DNA of 64,000 nt from Gammaproteobacteria bacterium. Lineage in GTDB: Bacteria > Pseudomonadota > Gammaproteobacteria > Steroidobacterales > Steroidobacteraceae. Positions 62,202 to 64,000 of the stretch are shown here, piece by piece (positions within the stretch are counted from its first letter, which is position 1; every line of letters begins with the position of its first letter). A program made the translations under genes and the position numbers. Under the pieces are notes generated by a model, which made no database searches, had not been told where the DNA came from, and saw nothing but the letters and a program-made list of their open reading frames with translations. The stretch is taken from positions 186,001-250,000 of the forward strand of contig JAGWWY010000001.1 of NCBI GenBank assembly GCA_018970145.1, given 5' to 3'.

Positions 62202-63086
62202 ATGAGTTCTGCTCTCTACCGCAAGCCGGTCGTCGGTTTGCTCGGGCTGATGGTCGGTTTTCTGACGCAGCCACTCGGGCACACCGTCTACAAAGTGATG
62301 GAGGCCGTCTTCACGGAGGGCGTATACGTCGCCGCGGTCCTCGTCGGCATCGTAGGTTTCGTACTCGTTTGGCTCGGTCTAAAACAGGATGAGCTGCCGG
62401 CGACGTGGATGGGCATGCTGGGCGGCTGGCTAATCTGGATTGGTTGGTTCGAATACGCCTTCAAGTATTTTTCGGTGCTCTATGCGGTGCCCGCTTTTCC
62501 CGTGGAAGTCGACGGCTATGCGGCCGCGCCGCAGGCCAACATGTTGCAGGCCACGGTGACCATCATGTTCGCGATCTTGCTGCTTTACGGCGTGTTCAAC
62601 CTGCAAACGAAGTGTAACTTCATGCGCTTCTTCCATCGTAATTTGCGTTTTTCACCGGGCATGCCGACGCCGAATAATCAGAGGAGCTTTGCGCGCATCA
62701 CGGCGATGGAAGTCATCTTCGTCACCTGGTTCTGTTATCAGTTCTGGCTCTATGTCATTTATTTCGGCACACGCGGCACGGGTGTCCAGATCGTGATGGC
62801 GACCTATGTACTTTGGAGCATTTGGGCGGCATACCTCGTCTACAAGGCGGCGCAGCAAGTGCGCATGGCACCGGCCTTGCGCTACGGGGTGGGAGCGGGA
62901 ATCGTGTTGTGGGGCTCGGCTGAAATGCCCGCACACTTCGGCGCCTATCGCGAGTATTGGCTCTATCCGCTCGAGTATCCGATTTTCAACGCGATGCTGA
63001 GCACCATCTTCGTGGCAGGGATCATCGCGATCGCGCGCCGTCCGTTGCCTCAGTCGACAGCCAAGTCGGCGGGTCTCAAGACTTGA
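62202..63086 (+). CDS. Integral membrane protein, unrecognised family
   Basis: 294 residues from ATG 62202; ATG 62166 is upstream and in frame but without a ribosome site. About eight helices can be drawn, e.g. VYVAAVLVGIVGFVLVWLGL, MLQATVTIMFAILLLYGVF and VQIVMATYVLWSIWAAYLVY. Polar residues in helices (WFEYAFKYF, SAEMPAHFGAY) suggest a substrate path or metal/heme site. I do not recognise it. Its end overlaps the SDR gene on the other strand by 37 bases. Confidence 0.72.
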   Translation: MSSALYRKPVVGLLGLMVGFLTQPLGHTVYKVMEAVFTEGVYVAAVLVGIVGFVLVWLGLKQDELPATWMGMLGGWLIWIGWFEYAFKYFSVLYAVPAFPVEVDGYAAAPQANMLQATVTIMFAILLLYGVFNLQTKCNFMRFFHRNLRFSPGMPTPNNQRSFARITAMEVIFVTWFCYQFWLYVIYFGTRGTGVQIVMATYVLWSIWAAYLVYKAAQQVRMAPALRYGVGAGIVLWGSAEMPAHFGAYREYWLYPLEYPIFNAMLSTIFVAGIIAIARRPLPQSTAKSAGLKT

Positions 63087-63877
63087 CGTCGGCGGAATAG
63101 CGATCCGAGGAAGCGGCGGGCGGCTTTGCCGCTCGTTAGCCAAGCGATACGGGCGCCGTTAACCGGCATGCGCAAGATTTGCTCCACCAGCCATGGCGAG
63201 ACGGTCTCGACACGATCGGCCAAGATTTCATAGATCTTGCGAGTCCGCTCGAACTCGGTCGATCCTGCAACCCCCATGTCGCGCTTGAGCAAGTCCGTGA
63301 TGACGATGCCCGGGCTCAGATAGCACACTTTGACTGGGCTCGATGGCATTTCCTTGAGCAGTGCTTGGTTGAAGTAGGTCAGCGCAAACTTGCTGGCACC
63401 GTAGAGTGACATCCCAGGTCGTGACATCCCGTTGGATCCGAAGCCTTCCATGTTGTAGATCGTGCCGCCTTCTGCCTGTTGCGACATACCGTTCAGTGCC
63501 ACTTGAGTGGCCTGCATAACGCCGGTGAGATTGGTCTGCTGCACGGCGACGATATCCCGGGAGTGGAGATCGCCGGCTCGCTGGCGCGGATGTGATATGC
63601 CGGCGTTGTTGATCCAGATATCGACTTTGCCGAAGCGGTCGACGCTACGCTGCCACAACGCCTCGATGTCGCCACGACAAGCGACATCGCAGCCCACGCC
63701 GACGAGGCGGCTTTCCCCGCTGGCGGATCGCTGTAACTCGCGAGCTACCGTCTCGGCAACCTCGTGCGAGCGGCCTGAGATGACGACATGGTGACCGCGT
63801 TGGGCGAATTCGAGCGCCATGCCTTTGCCGATGCCGCGAGTGCTGCCGGTGATGACGATCACGAGAGGTTTTGTCAT
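63050..63877 (-). CDS. Short-chain dehydrogenase/reductase
   Basis: 275 residues from ATG 63877. Cofactor loop TGSTRGIGKGM, NNAGIS, and YGASKFALTYF with the catalytic Tyr and Lys. The Ser usual 13 positions before Tyr is not at its normal site; NMEGFGSNG lies there, resembling the NMDG-type loop of chlorophyll-b-reductase-like SDRs. GTG 63901 is an alternative start. Substrate unknown. Confidence 0.85.
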   Translation of the reverse strand: MTKPLVIVITGSTRGIGKGMALEFAQRGHHVVISGRSHEVAETVARELQRSASGESRLVGVGCDVACRGDIEALWQRSVDRFGKVDIWINNAGISHPRQRAGDLHSRDIVAVQQTNLTGVMQATQVALNGMSQQAEGGTIYNMEGFGSNGMSRPGMSLYGASKFALTYFNQALLKEMPSSPVKVCYLSPGIVITDLLKRDMGVAGSTEFERTRKIYEILADRVETVSPWLVEQILRMPVNGARIAWLTSGKAARRFLGSLFRRRQVLRPADLAVD

Positions 63878-64000
63878 AACGAGACAAGCTGCCTTCGCCA
63901 CGTCGGGGCGCCAAGCGGCGCGCTGTTTGCGTCCAAGGCGTGGTCAGCCTCGGGGCGTTCCGGTATCGCGTGGCGCGCACCAGTATTCTTTGCGTATGTC
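63878..64000. other. Unassigned end of window
   Basis: 123 bases upstream of the short-chain dehydrogenase. I see no gene, strong promoter or repeat; it is probably the leader of that gene or the end of a gene beyond the window. Confidence 0.4.

Noticed and set aside
1-64000. CRISPR array, phage gene block or complete insertion sequence
   Set aside because: No regularly spaced repeats, no phage structural genes and no transposase were found.

Overview
The window is a GC-rich chromosomal segment (about 60% GC by eye) densely packed with genes, many joined by 4-nt ATGA/GTGA stop-start overlaps. Gene content (motAB of the gammaproteobacterial type, typA, htpX, proBA, tesB, GST/GPx-type redox genes, aerobic c-type cytochromes, beta-oxidation enzymes) suggests a free-living, lipid-using, respiring proteobacterium, most likely a gammaproteobacterium. 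The genus cannot be fixed from the sequence alone. No CRISPR array, rRNA or intact insertion sequence was seen.

Layout. 1-3 kb: the 3' part of an acyl-CoA dehydrogenase, then tRNA-Arg(ACG), whose 3' end is duplicated about 1.7 kb downstream. Between the two copies lie a decayed serine recombinase, an intact Fic protein behind three helically phased 10-bp repeats, and an orphan winged-helix tail. This reads as a degraded tRNA-integrated element that pushed the tRNA's terminator away. 3-5 kb: an SPFH/Arc-repressor pair with a palindrome inside its promoter, then a vapBC module with its own operator. 5-9 kb: yebC, an unusual SAM methyltransferase, motAB. 9-23 kb: mixed housekeeping and lipid metabolism genes (DUF1295 protein, typA, cytochrome c', Nudix, FabG-like reductase, phosphatase, ABC exporter, quinone oxidoreductase, AraC regulator, aminotransferase, ferredoxin-NADP reductase, tesB, cytochrome c).

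23-32 kb: one long minus-strand transcription unit beginning with a fatty-acid desaturase, then an FAD amine-oxidase-like protein, DUF1365 and a cyclopropane-fatty-acid-synthase-like methyltransferase (a membrane-lipid tailoring group), continuing into an FAD-linked hydroxyacid dehydrogenase, an MFS carrier, a VOC protein and an exported hydrolase. 32-33 kb: htpX with terminator and an upstream palindrome.

33-41 kb: the most notable locus. It encodes a Tat-exported type II DMSO-reductase-family molybdoenzyme (alpha, chaperone, beta), but in place of the usual heme-b gamma subunit the operon carries a 14-TM MFS transporter fused, through one extra transmembrane helix, to a periplasmic cytochrome c domain. 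A VIT1-type transporter and a very acidic protein lie just upstream on the same strand. 43.6-48.9 kb holds a compact molybdenum-cofactor operon (moeA, moaA, moaC, a mobA-moaD fusion, and a moaE-moeB-rhodanese fusion) that could supply that enzyme; proBA sits between the two.

49-64 kb: tRNA-Arg(TCG), then a mostly plus-strand series: two OppA-like binding proteins without permeases, a paralogue of the 5.7-kb methyltransferase, an old-yellow-enzyme/FAD oxidoreductase, two MFS carriers, a HbpS-like protein, glutathione peroxidase, gamma-glutamyltransferase, an unrecognised membrane protein and a short-chain dehydrogenase. Peptide or gamma-glutamyl compound use is a reasonable inference for part of this stretch.
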